Notes: generated by a model from the letters alone, not told the origin. DNA of 64,000 nucleotides from Micromonospora_G sp044458865 (GCF_044458865.1 NZ_JBITIH010000016.1:124001-188000), one strand, 5' to 3'. Positions 34,340 to 45,277 are shown, counted from the stretch's first letter. Translations and numbers: made by a program.

Positions 34340-35263
34340 TCAGGCGGTGGGCCGCATGTGCTGCTGTGCCCATTCCTCGAAGCTGGTGAGCGGGATGCCG
34401 AGGTCTCGGGCATCCTTCGGGAGGCCCGGCTGCGGCACCGCGTTCATCCACTCGTGCGAAGCACCCATGGGGGGCATTCCGGCGGCGATGGCCTCCTCCA
34501 CGGTCATATTCGGCGCCGACAGGTGTGTGCCCAGGGCGCGGGAGAGCACCTCGGCGATCTCCGTCATCGACAAGCGGTCGCTCGCCAACTCCAGTTCGAC
34601 CCTGTTGAAGCGCTCCGGTGCGGCGATGGCTGCGGCGGCGGCCGCGCCGATGTCGTGCGCCGTGACGAGGGGCAGCCGGGTCTCGGGCTTCAGCACGCTC
34701 ACCAAGCCGCCCTCGATGCCGCGCGGGAACAGGAACGCCATGGCGGGGAGGAAGTTCTCCATGAAGAAGCCCGGCTTGAGCAGGGTCCAGTGGGGGAAGT
34801 CGGCCGCGCGGAGCCGGTCCTGGATCGCGCTCTTGGCGCCAAGGGTGGGTTCCATCGACGCCCAGCGGCCCTCGGCCCAGCCGGGGGCCTCGGTGTGCTG
34901 GCCGGCGCCGGAGACGGACGTGTGCACGAACTGCGGCACTCCGGCGGCCTTCGCACCCTCGACGAGGTTGACGCCCTGGGCCACCTCCCCGGGGTAATCG
35001 AAGCCCTCCGTGGTCGCACGGGGCATCTGCACGGAGAAGACGGCACGGGCTCCCTCGGCGGCCCGGATCACCGAGTCGCGGTCGTCGAGGTCGCCGGTGA
35101 CCAACTCGGCGCCGAGTGCCGCCACGGCCTTGGCCCGGTCGGTTGCCGGGTCGCGTACCAGAGCGCGGACGGGAACGCCCGCCGCGAGCAGGGCGCGGGC
35201 GGTGGCCCCGCCCTGCCTGCCGGTGGCGCCGGTGACCAGGACGGGTGCGGGATCTGCAGACAT
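34340..35263 (-). CDS. NmrA-like NAD(P)-binding reductase
   Basis: A 307-aa Rossmann-fold protein of the atypical SDR / NmrA group. Seen: the nucleotide-binding motif VLVTGATGRQGGATARALL at residues about 8-26, VRALVRDP, and GDLDDRDSVIRAAEGARAVF. The usual SDR Tyr-x-x-x-Lys pair is not evident, as in NmrA-type sensors and quinone reductases. The start is ATG 35261-35263, because GAGGAG lies four bases upstream. It is transcribed away from a TetR gene, with two operators between them, so it is probably that repressor's main target, a detoxifying or redox-sensing reductase. Confidence 0.85.
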   Translation of the reverse strand: MSADPAPVLVTGATGRQGGATARALLAAGVPVRALVRDPATDRAKAVAALGAELVTGDLDDRDSVIRAAEGARAVFSVQMPRATTEGFDYPGEVAQGVNLVEGAKAAGVPQFVHTSVSGAGQHTEAPGWAEGRWASMEPTLGAKSAIQDRLRAADFPHWTLLKPGFFMENFLPAMAFLFPRGIEGGLVSVLKPETRLPLVTAHDIGAAAAAAIAAPERFNRVELELASDRLSMTEIAEVLSRALGTHLSAPNMTVEEAIAAGMPPMGASHEWMNAVPQPGLPKDARDLGIPLTSFEEWAQQHMRPTA

Positions 35264-35287
35264 GTCGCTCCTCGGGTGCTCGTCCGC

Positions 35288-35310
35288 TAAACGGCGGGGC
35301 CCGCCATTTA
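35288..35310. promoter_or_regulatory. TetR operator 1 (NmrA/TetR divergent region)
   Basis: A 23-bp inverted repeat with arms TAAACGGCGGG and CCCGCCATTTA around a central G, with one mismatch. A second copy follows 35 bp away. It lies in the 102-bp region between the divergent genes. Confidence 0.7.
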
Positions 35311-35322
35311 CTCCCGGGTACG

Positions 35323-35345
35323 ATACGGCGGACCCCGCCACTTAG
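35323..35345. promoter_or_regulatory. TetR operator 2 (NmrA/TetR divergent region)
   Basis: A 23-bp inverted repeat sharing GGCGG...CCGCC and the flanking TA-rich ends with operator 1. It ends 21 bp before the TetR ATG, well placed for autorepression. Confidence 0.7.
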
Positions 35346-35365
35346 CAATCCTGGAGATGACGCCA

Positions 35366-35932
35366 ATGCCCGAGGGTCAGCGCGCGGACGCCCGGCGCAA
35401 CTACGCGCGGATCCTCGCCGTAGCCGAGGCCGAGGTTGCTGCCCATGGCGCCGCCGCCTCCCTGGAACAGATCGCCCGTACCGCTGGGGTTGGCTCAGCG
35501 ACCGTGCGCCGACACTTCCCCAGCCGGCGTGCGCTGCTGGAGGCCGTGTCCCGGAAACAGATGGAGGCCCTGTGCGCCCACGCCCGGGGCCTGGCCGACA
35601 GCAGCGACAGCCGAGGCGCGCTACTGGAATGGCTAGGCGACGTCGTCACCTACTCCGTCTCCGCCCGGGGGCTGGCAGCCGCGTTGGTCTACGACGGCGC
35701 CGGGTCTGACGACATTTACGAGAATGGCTGCTCGGCGATGCTGGAAGAGGCGGGAAGTCCGCTGCTGCGCCGCGCCGTGCAGGACGGGACGGTAGCAACA
35801 GGCATCACCGTCGCCGACCTGATCACACTCGTCGTCGGCATCGTCCTCGCGACCGAGCAGCGCCCGGACCCCGCCGCCGCCGCGGATCGGCTGTTCCGGC
35901 TGGCCGTGGCCGGCCTGAGCCCGCAGGGCTGA
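35366..35932 (+). CDS. TetR/AcrR-family repressor
   Basis: A 188-aa regulator. Seen: helix-turn-helix LEQIARTAGVGSATVRRHFP followed by SRRALLEAV, then a C-terminal domain for ligand binding and dimerisation. ATG 35366 is preferred to 35357 because GGAG sits nine bases before it, while it touches the earlier ATG. Two matching palindromes lie between it and the divergent NmrA-type reductase. It probably represses both genes until an electrophile or quinone-like ligand binds; the ligand is a guess. Confidence 0.88.
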   Translation: MPEGQRADARRNYARILAVAEAEVAAHGAAASLEQIARTAGVGSATVRRHFPSRRALLEAVSRKQMEALCAHARGLADSSDSRGALLEWLGDVVTYSVSARGLAAALVYDGAGSDDIYENGCSAMLEEAGSPLLRRAVQDGTVATGITVADLITLVVGIVLATEQRPDPAAAADRLFRLAVAGLSPQG

Positions 35933-35996
35933 GCCCGGCAGAGCGGGAGGCGGTCCTGCACCGCCACCGTGCCCGGTGCCGGACAGCGTCGCCCTC

Positions 35997-36707
35997 CTAG
36001 TCCCAGCAGAGGCAGAACGGCTTGCCAGTCGGATCGGCGTAGACCCGCCAGTCCGCGCCGCCGGAGGAGAGCGAGGTGGCGCCGAGCTTGAGTACCGCCG
36101 CCTCGGCCGCGTCGACATCGTCGACCGTGACGTCGAGATGGAACTGCTGCGGGTACGCCGGGTCGGGCCACTTCGGTGCGTGGTAGTCGGTGACCTGCTG
36201 GAACAGCACCGGCTGCCCCCCGTCCTCGCCGATCATCGCCATGCCCTCACCCTCGTACGTGACCGGCTTGCCGAGAAGCTCCGCGTAGAACGTGCTCAGC
36301 TCCTTCGCGTCCGGGCAGTCGAGCGTCACGCCCATGAGGGTGGTCTCCTGCTTCGCCGGAAACAGGCACAGGTCGAACGGGTGCCCGGCCGGGTCGACCA
36401 GCGTGTACCAGTTCTCGTTCCTGCGCAGCAGTTTGGCGCCCAGCTCGACCGCCTTCGCCGAACCGGCGTCGAGGTCCGGCACGCGTAGGTCGAGGTGCGC
36501 CTGCTGCGGACCCGCTGGATCGGGCCACCGAGGCGCCACGTGGTCGAGGCTGCGCTGGGCGGCGACGCGCCACCCGTCCCCGGTCTCCATCGTGATCCAT
36601 GTGTCGTCGGCGTACTGCTCGGTCCATCCGCCGAGGGCGGTGTAGAACGCGGCGAGCCGCCGGATGTCGGGTGCGTCGAGCACCACCGCGCGCAACGTGC
36701 CGATCAT
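35997..36707 (-). CDS. Tandem-VOC (glyoxalase/bleomycin-resistance fold) protein
   Basis: A 236-aa protein made of two similar VOC domains. Seen: VVLDAPDIRRLAAFYTALGG in the first and VTLDCPDAKELSTFYAELLG in the second, each ending in a FDLCLF / FCLCWD strand, with HLDLRV and HLDVTV as the metal-side strands. The family includes glyoxalases, dioxygenases and antibiotic-binding proteins; none can be chosen. AGGAGG precedes ATG 36705-36707. It lies 127 bp after the UvrA-like gene on the same strand and converges on the TetR gene. Confidence 0.85.
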   Translation of the reverse strand: MIGTLRAVVLDAPDIRRLAAFYTALGGWTEQYADDTWITMETGDGWRVAAQRSLDHVAPRWPDPAGPQQAHLDLRVPDLDAGSAKAVELGAKLLRRNENWYTLVDPAGHPFDLCLFPAKQETTLMGVTLDCPDAKELSTFYAELLGKPVTYEGEGMAMIGEDGGQPVLFQQVTDYHAPKWPDPAYPQQFHLDVTVDDVDAAEAAVLKLGATSLSSGGADWRVYADPTGKPFCLCWD

Positions 36708-36834
36708 CGGACACTCCCTCCTGAACCACCGCCCATCATCCCCCGGCCCGGCCGCCGGCACATGCCCGAGCTGTGGACGATTACTGCCCCCAGGGGGGTA
36801 GAAAACGGCCACAGCCCGGGAAGGCCCTTACCGG

Positions 36835-39219
<2,385 letters not shown>

Positions 39220-39256
39220 GCTTGTCGTCTCTCCATCTGTTGGGCGGGCCGCTGGG

Positions 39257-39283
39257 CCCCGGGCACACCGCGTGTGCCCGGGG
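39257..39283 (-). terminator. Strong hairpin terminator
   Basis: Perfect 12-bp arms (39257-39268 and 39272-39283) around CGC, three bases after the stop codon of the small minus-strand gene and 37 bp before the UvrA-like ATG. It ends the VOC/small-gene transcript and insulates the UvrA-like gene. Confidence 0.8.
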
Positions 39284-39286
39284 GCG

Positions 39287-39515
39287 TCAGACCAACCAGC
39301 GGCCGTCGTGCATCAGCTCGCGGTCGTCCATCTCGTTCGCCTCGCGCCAGGTCCGGATGTGGCGCGGACAGACGCGCAACCAACGGTACGGCGTGGCCGG
39401 CGCACAAGGGTCGAAGCCGGTACGCGTGGCGAACCAGCCAGGCCCCGCTCCTGCGGCAGTGCGCGGTGCTCGGTGTGGTGGCGACGGTGAGCACGGGAAC
39501 GGGGGAGGCGATCAT
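39287..39515 (-). pseudogene. Frameshifted small gene downstream of the VOC gene
   Basis: An ATG (39513-39515) overlaps the stop of the VOC gene as ATGA and opens with MIASPVPVLTVATTPSTAHC. About 28 codons in, protein-like sequence continues only in another frame: TRTGFDPCAPATPYRWLRV, then CPRHIRTWREANEMDDREL and MHDGRWLV before the stop at 39287. That segment is rich in Trp, Arg and acidic residues and lacks a start codon of its own. A strong terminator begins right after the stop. So one short gene (about 75 codons) has been split by a single-base indel near 39430-39440, or the assembly has an error there. Function unknown; two cysteines remain. Confidence 0.5.
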
Positions 39516-39868
39516 CGGTCCTGAAGCAGCCCGAGGATGTTGCCGTCGGGGTCGGTGACGGTGGCCACCAGGCGACCGCCGCCCACGTCATGCGCGGGCT
39601 CCTGCACGGTGGCACCCGCGGCGGTCACCTCGGCCAGCTTCGCCTCGATGTCCGGCACGTGCCAGTAGGCCACCGGCGCGGTCATGCCCTGCGGTCCACC
39701 GTTCGGCACCAGCCCGATGTGCTGGCCCTCGGCCTCGAAGCCCACGTAGTAGGGCTCGTCCGTCTGCGGCGGCACGCCGAGCAGGGCGGCGTACACCTTC
39801 TTGGCCGTCGCGAGATCGGAGACGGGGTGCAGCACGGTCTTGATTCCTGGCGCGAAAGAGCTGGTCAT
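39512..39868 (-). CDS. VOC-family protein (glyoxalase-like)
   Basis: A 118-aa single VOC domain that would act as a dimer. Seen: TVLHPVSDLATAKKVYAALL, HIGLVPNGG, YWHVPDIEAKLAEVTAAGA and a final DPDGNILGLLQD, all standard for the family. ATG 39866-39868 was chosen because AGGAG lies five bases upstream; two earlier ATGs lack one. It is translationally coupled to the damaged small gene. It diverges from the aldo/keto reductase gene. Confidence 0.85.
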   Translation of the reverse strand: MTSSFAPGIKTVLHPVSDLATAKKVYAALLGVPPQTDEPYYVGFEAEGQHIGLVPNGGPQGMTAPVAYWHVPDIEAKLAEVTAAGATVQEPAHDVGGGRLVATVTDPDGNILGLLQDR

Positions 39869-40195
39869 GGTCACTCCTGACGTCATGGGTACGCCAGTCA
39901 CGCTAGCCGTGGCCCGGGGATCCGCGCTTCTCCATTCGTGACCGATCCGGGTGGCGGCTCTCCGGGGTGCTCACGGCGACCGAGCCGAGCAGAGCCAGTG
40001 AGCGGGCGGAGTCGGTCCCGGGTTCGGCGTGGTGGGCCACGGGGAACTGCCCGTCGTGGCCCGGGGAGGGTCCTGCCAATGCCGGAACGCCGGGGCACTG
40101 CCGGGCGGGGCGCGAGGCGCAGAGTCGTAAACGCGCGGGTTAGTCGAAATGAAGCAGATAGTCTAAAAAGCGTCAAATATACCGAAAGAGGCGAA
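39869..40195. other. Divergent intergenic region, VOC / aldo-keto reductase
   Basis: 327 bp. The half nearest the reductase is AT-rich from about 40130, with a TAGTCT box at 40159-40164 that could be a -10 for the reductase gene. No matching -35, hairpin or clear operator is visible. Open frames here lack normal codon use and are not called. Confidence 0.5.
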
Positions 40196-41062
40196 ATGGC
40201 TAACAACGTTCCCGGAGGCGCCCTCACCCCCGCCGATGGTCTGACCATCGCCCGGATGGGCTACGGGGCGATGCAACTGGCCGGACCCCACGTATTCGGG
40301 CCTCCCAGGGACCGGGACCAGGCGATCGCGGTGCTGCGGGAAGCGGTCGACCTGGGCGTCAACCACATCGACACCGCCGACTTCTACGGTCCGGCGATCA
40401 CCAACGAACTCATCCGGCAGGCCCTGTACCCGTACCCGGCCGACCTTGTCATCGTCACCAAGGTCGGTGCCCGTCGCGGCGCGGACGGCTCCTGGCAGCA
40501 GTCGCTGGCTCCCGACGATCTCAAGGCCCAGGTACGCGAGAACCTCCAGCGCCTCGGTCTGGACGTGCTCGACGTGGTCAACCTGCGGGTCGGCTCGGCG
40601 GAGGGCACCTCGGACGAGTCCGTCGCGGAGCAGTTCGGCGCCCTGGCCGAGTTGCGCCGGGAGGGCCTGGTCCGTCACCTCGGGCTCAGCGGTGTCTCAG
40701 CCGCCCAGCTCACCGAGGCGCAGGCGATCGCGCCGGTCGTGACGGTGCAGAACCTCTACAACCTCGCCAACCGGCAGGATGACGCCCTCGTCGACCGGTG
40801 CGCGGCGGAGAACATCGCCTTCGTGTCGTTCTTCCCGCTCGGCGGCTTCAGCCCGCTCGCGCACGACGCCCTGGTCGACGTGGCGGCCCAGGTCGGCGCC
40901 ACCCAGCAGCAGGTCGCACTCGCCTGGCTGCTGGAGCGGTCCCCCACGATGGTCGTCATTCCCGGCACCTCGTCCATCGCCCACCTGCGGGAGAACGTCG
41001 CCGCCGCCGACCTGAAGCTTCCCGCCGATGCCATCGCAGAACTCGACACCATCGGCGGATAG
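40196..41062 (+). CDS. Aldo/keto reductase
   Basis: A 288-aa NAD(P)H-dependent (beta/alpha)8 oxidoreductase. Seen: MGYGAMQLAG, the catalytic Asp in VNHIDTADFYG with the following Tyr, the catalytic Lys in VIVTKVGARRG and the cofactor region VVIPGTSSIAHLRENVAA. Where classical members have His after the fourth strand (DLYLLH), this reads DVVNLRV with Arg, which I believe is shared by an actinobacterial subfamily. AAAGAGG lies four bases before the ATG. A decayed P450 gene follows directly, perhaps a former partner. Confidence 0.88.
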   Translation: MANNVPGGALTPADGLTIARMGYGAMQLAGPHVFGPPRDRDQAIAVLREAVDLGVNHIDTADFYGPAITNELIRQALYPYPADLVIVTKVGARRGADGSWQQSLAPDDLKAQVRENLQRLGLDVLDVVNLRVGSAEGTSDESVAEQFGALAELRREGLVRHLGLSGVSAAQLTEAQAIAPVVTVQNLYNLANRQDDALVDRCAAENIAFVSFFPLGGFSPLAHDALVDVAAQVGATQQQVALAWLLERSPTMVVIPGTSSIAHLRENVAAADLKLPADAIAELDTIGG

Positions 41063-41066
41063 CTAG

Positions 41067-41484
41067 CGCGCCCGGTGACGACCTGGTCTCCGACCTCCTC
41101 CGCGCCCAGGCCGAGTCGGGCGACCGGCTCAGTGACACCGAGCTGATCACCCTGGTCTGGCACCTCGTCCTGGCCGGACAGACACCGACGAATCTGGTCA
41201 TCACCGCGGTGCAGACGTTGCTCGCGCACCCCGACCGGCCCGACGTCGGTCGACCCGCCGGGGGAGCGGCCCACCTCGGGTACGCCCACGGCCCGCACTT
41301 CTGCCTCGGCGCCGCGCTGGCCCGGACCCAGATCGAGGTGGCGCTGACCGGGTTGCTGCGTCGCTTCCCCGACCTGGCCCTCGCCGACGCGATGGAACAG
41401 CAGGCGCGGATTCCCGACCCGGGCACCTGGCGGCTGGCCGCGCTGCCGGTGATTCTCCGAACGCCCGGTACTGCGCCACGGTGA
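41067..41484 (+). pseudogene. Cytochrome P450 remnant
   Basis: A reading frame with no start of its own encodes two P450 pieces joined by a deletion. The first is DLVSDLLRAQAESGDRLSD followed by ELITLVWHLVLAGQTPTN, which is the I helix. The second is the heme-binding HLGYAHGPHFCLGAALAR with the cysteine ligand and the following helix. The N-terminal half and the whole K-helix ExxR to meander region (over 100 residues) are gone. It cannot fold as a P450. It ends in TGA just before the next operon. Confidence 0.8.
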
Positions 41485-41543
41485 CCGTGAGCAGGGGATA
41501 CGGCGGCGCTCGGCCTGACCCCACGGCTGATTCGAGGCTGGTT

Positions 41544-42509
41544 ATGATCTTCGCCATGCCCACCGCCCCGCCCCTGGCGCCGACCCTGGACCTGGCCGTT
41601 GCCTACCCCGAGACAGTCAACCTCCGGGCCGCTCTGCTGGGCCGCGACTGGGCCGCTGTGCAGGCGATTCTCGCCGAACACGACCCCTGCGAGCGGACCC
41701 GGCTGATCCGGATGGGGGCGGAGACCTCCGCCGCCGCATCGTTCCTGCGTGAGCGGGTCAAGGCCGACCCAGCCGACACCCTCGCCGCCGCGCTGCTCGC
41801 GAGTCGGCTGATCGAGGATGCCTGGGAGGTGCGCACCGGTGCCCGGGCCGAGTACGTCAGCCGGGAGCAGTTCGCCCGCTTCCGCGAGATCCTGCGCGAC
41901 GCCGAACGGCTCCTGATCGACGCCGCCGCGTACGACCCGAGCGACCCCGCCGTCTGGACCCAGCGTCTGATCACCGCACGCGGGTTGCAACTCGGCCAGT
42001 CCGAGGCCCGCCGCCGCTACGACCGGCTCGCCGAGCACCACCCACACCACCTGCCGGCACAGTCGCAACTGCTCCAGCAGCTCGCTCCGAAGTGGAGCGG
42101 CTCGTTGGAGGCGATGCACGCCTTCGCCCGTACCGAGATGCTGGCGGCGCCCGAGGGAGCGTCGAACGCGGTCCTGGTCGTGGACGCGCACATCGAGCAC
42201 GCGCTGCTCACCCTCAAAGGCAACGAACGCGCACGTCACTTCCAACGGGCCGACGTCAAGGAACAGGTCCACGAGGCGGCGTCCCGCTCGGTCCTGCATC
42301 CGGCGTACCAGCGAACCGTCGGCTGGGTCTCGGTGGAGAACACCTTCGCCTTCATGTTCACGATGATGGACGACTACGTGCCCGCCGCCCGGCTCTTCAC
42401 CGGGATCGGGCACCTGGTCAGTGAGCTGCCGTGGGCGTACATCGGCGACCCGGTCAAGCTCTTCGGCGAGTTCCGGGACCGTGCGATCAAGAAGGGCGGT
42501 ACCCGATGA
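41544..42509 (+). CDS. Helical-repeat protein of unknown function, partner of M16 peptidase
   Basis: A 321-aa soluble, almost wholly alpha-helical protein, not one I can name; it resembles TPR-like DUF4034-type proteins. Seen: DLAVAYPETVNLRAALLGRD at the start, helices with LAAALLASRLIEDAWEVR and RYDRLAEHHPHHLPAQSQLL, a WSGSLEAMHAFAR motif and an aromatic VENTFAFMFTMMDDYVP near the end. No signal peptide. ATG 41544 follows GAGG by six bases. Its stop overlaps the ATG of the M16 peptidase gene, so they are made together, probably as a scaffold/substrate-binding partner or regulator of the peptidase. Confidence 0.75.
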   Translation: MIFAMPTAPPLAPTLDLAVAYPETVNLRAALLGRDWAAVQAILAEHDPCERTRLIRMGAETSAAASFLRERVKADPADTLAAALLASRLIEDAWEVRTGARAEYVSREQFARFREILRDAERLLIDAAAYDPSDPAVWTQRLITARGLQLGQSEARRRYDRLAEHHPHHLPAQSQLLQQLAPKWSGSLEAMHAFARTEMLAAPEGASNAVLVVDAHIEHALLTLKGNERARHFQRADVKEQVHEAASRSVLHPAYQRTVGWVSVENTFAFMFTMMDDYVPAARLFTGIGHLVSELPWAYIGDPVKLFGEFRDRAIKKGGTR

Positions 42510-44185
42510 TTCGCCAGACCGAGGTTGACGGCGTACCGACGCTGATCGCCCCCACCACCGGACCGATGCACGCCGGGTTGATGTTCCGGGTCGGCCAGGC
42601 CGACGAGACCCTCGCCCGCCGGGGCATCACCCACCTGCTGGAGCACCTGGTGCTCTTCCCGGTCGGCGCCGCCGACTACCACTACAACGGAACCACCGGC
42701 AGCGTCATCACCTTCTTCCACATGCAGGGATCGGCCGCCGACATCACCGCCTTCCTGGTCGGGGTCTGCCGTTCGCTGGGCGATCTCGCCACCGACCGGC
42801 TGGAAACCGAGAAGAGCATTCTGCGTACGGAGTGGAGCGGCCGGAACGGTTCGGCGACCGAGGGGATGCCGCTCTGGCGGCATGGTGCCCGCGACTACGG
42901 ACTGGTCAGCTACCCGGAGTGGGGGCTGTCCGGGCTGACCGCGGCGGACCTGCGGGACTGGGCGGACCGGTACTTCACCCGGGAGAACGCCGTGCTCTGG
43001 ATCGCGGGCGACGAGATACCGGCCGGCCTCACCCTCGACCTGCCGTCCGGGCGGCGTCAACCGGTGCCGGCCGCCTCCACGGCGCTGCCGTCCACCCCGG
43101 CCTTCTTCTCCGGCTCGACGGGCGTCACCGGCCTCGACGCGGTCGTGCCGAGGAGCGCCACCGCCCGGGTCTTCAGTGGCGTGCTGGAGCGGGAACTCTT
43201 CCGCAGCCTGCGCCAGGAGAGCGGACTTTCCTACACCGCCGTGACGAACTACGAGCCCCGGGGGGACGGCTTCGCCGTCGTCACCGCTATCGCCGACGCG
43301 TTGCCGGAGAAGCAGGACGCGGTGCTCGGCGGCTTCGTCGACGTACTGGCGAAGCTGCGGGTCGGTCGGATCGACGAGGCCGACGTGAGCGCGGTGGTCT
43401 CCAAGGCCACCGAGTCGCTCACCACGGGCGAGGCCGACGCCGCGCGCCTGCCCGCGGCGGCGTTCAACCTGCTGACCAACCATCCGGCCCAGTCCGGCGA
43501 CGAGGTGGCCCAGGAGTTGAAGGCGGTCACCGTCGAGCAGGTGCACGAGGTCACCAAGGTCGCGCTCGCATCGGCGCTGTTGATGACCCCGTACGGGCGG
43601 ACTGCCGACTGGGCCGGTTTCGCCGCAGCCCCCACCGGCTCGTCGGAGGCGCTGCGGGGTACGACGTACCAGGGGCTGGGCGACGTGTCGACCCGGCTCG
43701 TGGTGGCGGACGAGGGCGTGAGCCTGGTGTCGAAGGAGGGCGAGCCGGTCACCGTACGGTTCGACCAGTGCGTGGCGATGCTCGCCTGGCCCGACGGTGC
43801 CCGCCAGCTCATCGGCGGCGACGCCATCTCGGTCCGGATCGAACCGACCCTCTACCGGGGTGCCACCGCCGTGAACATCGACGCGCAGGTGCCGGCGGGA
43901 GTCCGGGTGGACCTGCCGGCCCGCGATCCGGGCCAGATCCCGAGCCCGGAGACCGTGACCGCCGCACCGGTGACGGCGGCGGGCGGCCGGATCACCCCCA
44001 ACCGGCTCCAGGTCGGCGCCCTCGGCCTGGTCGCCCTCGTGGTCGGCGCGCTGGCACTGGGCGTCACCGTGGCGATGATCGTCGGCGCCGTGGAGTTCCG
44101 CCTGCTGCCCGCGATCGGCTCCTGGATCATCGCCGGTTACCTCGGTAGGGCCTTCCTCGCCAAGTGGCAGGGCGACCGTCGATAG
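42506..44185 (+). CDS. Membrane-anchored M16-family metallopeptidase
   Basis: A 559-aa zinc peptidase of the pitrilysin/insulinase family. Seen: the inverted zinc motif HLLEH (H43, E46, H47) with an acidic LETEKSILRTEW segment 55-65 residues later that would give the third ligand. A second M16 half follows, with LFRSLRQESGLSYTA, whose Arg and Tyr bind substrate in the family. A C-terminal extension holds two hydrophobic helices (about 500-545) and a short basic tail. Both M16 halves are in one chain. No signal peptide precedes the catalytic part, so it should face the cytosol. It is coupled to the helical protein by ATGA. Substrate unknown. Confidence 0.8.
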   Translation: MIRQTEVDGVPTLIAPTTGPMHAGLMFRVGQADETLARRGITHLLEHLVLFPVGAADYHYNGTTGSVITFFHMQGSAADITAFLVGVCRSLGDLATDRLETEKSILRTEWSGRNGSATEGMPLWRHGARDYGLVSYPEWGLSGLTAADLRDWADRYFTRENAVLWIAGDEIPAGLTLDLPSGRRQPVPAASTALPSTPAFFSGSTGVTGLDAVVPRSATARVFSGVLERELFRSLRQESGLSYTAVTNYEPRGDGFAVVTAIADALPEKQDAVLGGFVDVLAKLRVGRIDEADVSAVVSKATESLTTGEADAARLPAAAFNLLTNHPAQSGDEVAQELKAVTVEQVHEVTKVALASALLMTPYGRTADWAGFAAAPTGSSEALRGTTYQGLGDVSTRLVVADEGVSLVSKEGEPVTVRFDQCVAMLAWPDGARQLIGGDAISVRIEPTLYRGATAVNIDAQVPAGVRVDLPARDPGQIPSPETVTAAPVTAAGGRITPNRLQVGALGLVALVVGALALGVTVAMIVGAVEFRLLPAIGSWIIAGYLGRAFLAKWQGDRR

Positions 44186-44195
44186 GCCCCGAGGG

Positions 44196-45203
44196 TCAGG
44201 GGTTGAAGCTGACGAACCAGCCGTGGTGGTCGGTGTGGCGCATCTCGTACGCCCGGGTCTGCCCGACGTGGAGATCACCGCTGGCCATCAGTTGTTGCAC
44301 ACCGCCGTCGCCGGTCTGCTGGTAGCCGGCGGGGACGCAGGTCAGTACGTCCGGTGTGCCGCCGGGGACGAGGTTGAGGTCCCCGGCGACGACGACCGGG
44401 GCCACCGACCCGACCACCGCCCGCATCGCGGGTACCTCGACCTGCAGCAGTCGCCGGCACTGTCCCAGCGCGACGGTCGGCGAGACGTACGTCAGGTGCG
44501 TCGTACAGGCGTAGTAGTTGTCGACCGCGGCCACGCAGAGCCAGGCCCGCAACTCGTCCGGGAGTCCACCCTGCTCCGGGTAGAGCCCGTTGAACACCGA
44601 GACGCCGTGCCAGTTCCCGGCACCGATCCGGCCGAGGATCCCGATGCCGTACTCGTCGCCGTTGCGGCACCGGTAGGGCTGTGAGCTGTCGGCCGGGTCG
44701 CCGGCCGGTTGGAACGCCCAGAACACGTGGTCGTCCGGGAAGTTCTCCACCATCGCCGGGTACAGCGTGGCGGCCACGTCGTCCCGGCAGATTTCGTTCA
44801 GGGTGACGATCTGCGGACGCAACGCGGTGATCGCCGAGAACGCCTCGCCCACCGCCCGCCCCTTGTTGAGCTGGGGATAGCAGGCGGCCTGACCGCTGTT
44901 GCAGAGATTGAGCTGCAGCGCGCTCAGTGGCTGCGCCGCCGGCCCGTCGGGTCGGCCGGCGCGGGCGTCCAGCACGGCGCCGAGGACGCCGAGTTGGGCG
45001 CAGGGACCCTGGCCCGATCCGGGGCAGAAGGTGCGTACCTCGGGTGTCGTCCCGACCGCCGCCCGGTGCCGACCGGGGCGGGTGAGCGTGTGCCCGGCGA
45101 GCGCCGCCACCAGCAGCAACACACCGAGAATGGCGATAAGGCGAAGGCGGGACCGGCGGCCAGCGGTGGCCCGCAGCCAGGAGCGCGTCGGCCCAGATGT
45201 CAT
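44196..45203 (-). CDS. Secreted or membrane-anchored EEP-superfamily hydrolase
   Basis: A 335-aa endonuclease/exonuclease/phosphatase-fold protein. Seen: an N-terminal membrane helix (LIAILGVLLLVAALAG) after a basic stretch, then the active-site residues in order: Asn in LQLNLC, Glu in TLNEIC, His in CTTHLTY, Asp/Asn in VVAGDLNL and the final His in HTDHHGW. Six or more cysteines suit an extracytoplasmic domain. It could be a nuclease or a phosphodiesterase. It converges on the M16 gene with only 10 bp between stops. Confidence 0.82.
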   Translation of the reverse strand: MTSGPTRSWLRATAGRRSRLRLIAILGVLLLVAALAGHTLTRPGRHRAAVGTTPEVRTFCPGSGQGPCAQLGVLGAVLDARAGRPDGPAAQPLSALQLNLCNSGQAACYPQLNKGRAVGEAFSAITALRPQIVTLNEICRDDVAATLYPAMVENFPDDHVFWAFQPAGDPADSSQPYRCRNGDEYGIGILGRIGAGNWHGVSVFNGLYPEQGGLPDELRAWLCVAAVDNYYACTTHLTYVSPTVALGQCRRLLQVEVPAMRAVVGSVAPVVVAGDLNLVPGGTPDVLTCVPAGYQQTGDGGVQQLMASGDLHVGQTRAYEMRHTDHHGWFVSFNP

Positions 45204-45277
45204 GCGTACGCCGCTCCGCCCGTTACTGGACGGTCACCCGTCGGTGGCCCGAGATCCTGCCCCAAGATAGCCGACGT

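Noticed and set aside
40196..41484. Secondary-metabolite cluster (reductase + P450, with the ABM protein at 61.6 kb)
   Set aside because: No PKS, NRPS, terpene or RiPP core gene is present, the P450 is broken, and the ABM gene is 20 kb away.
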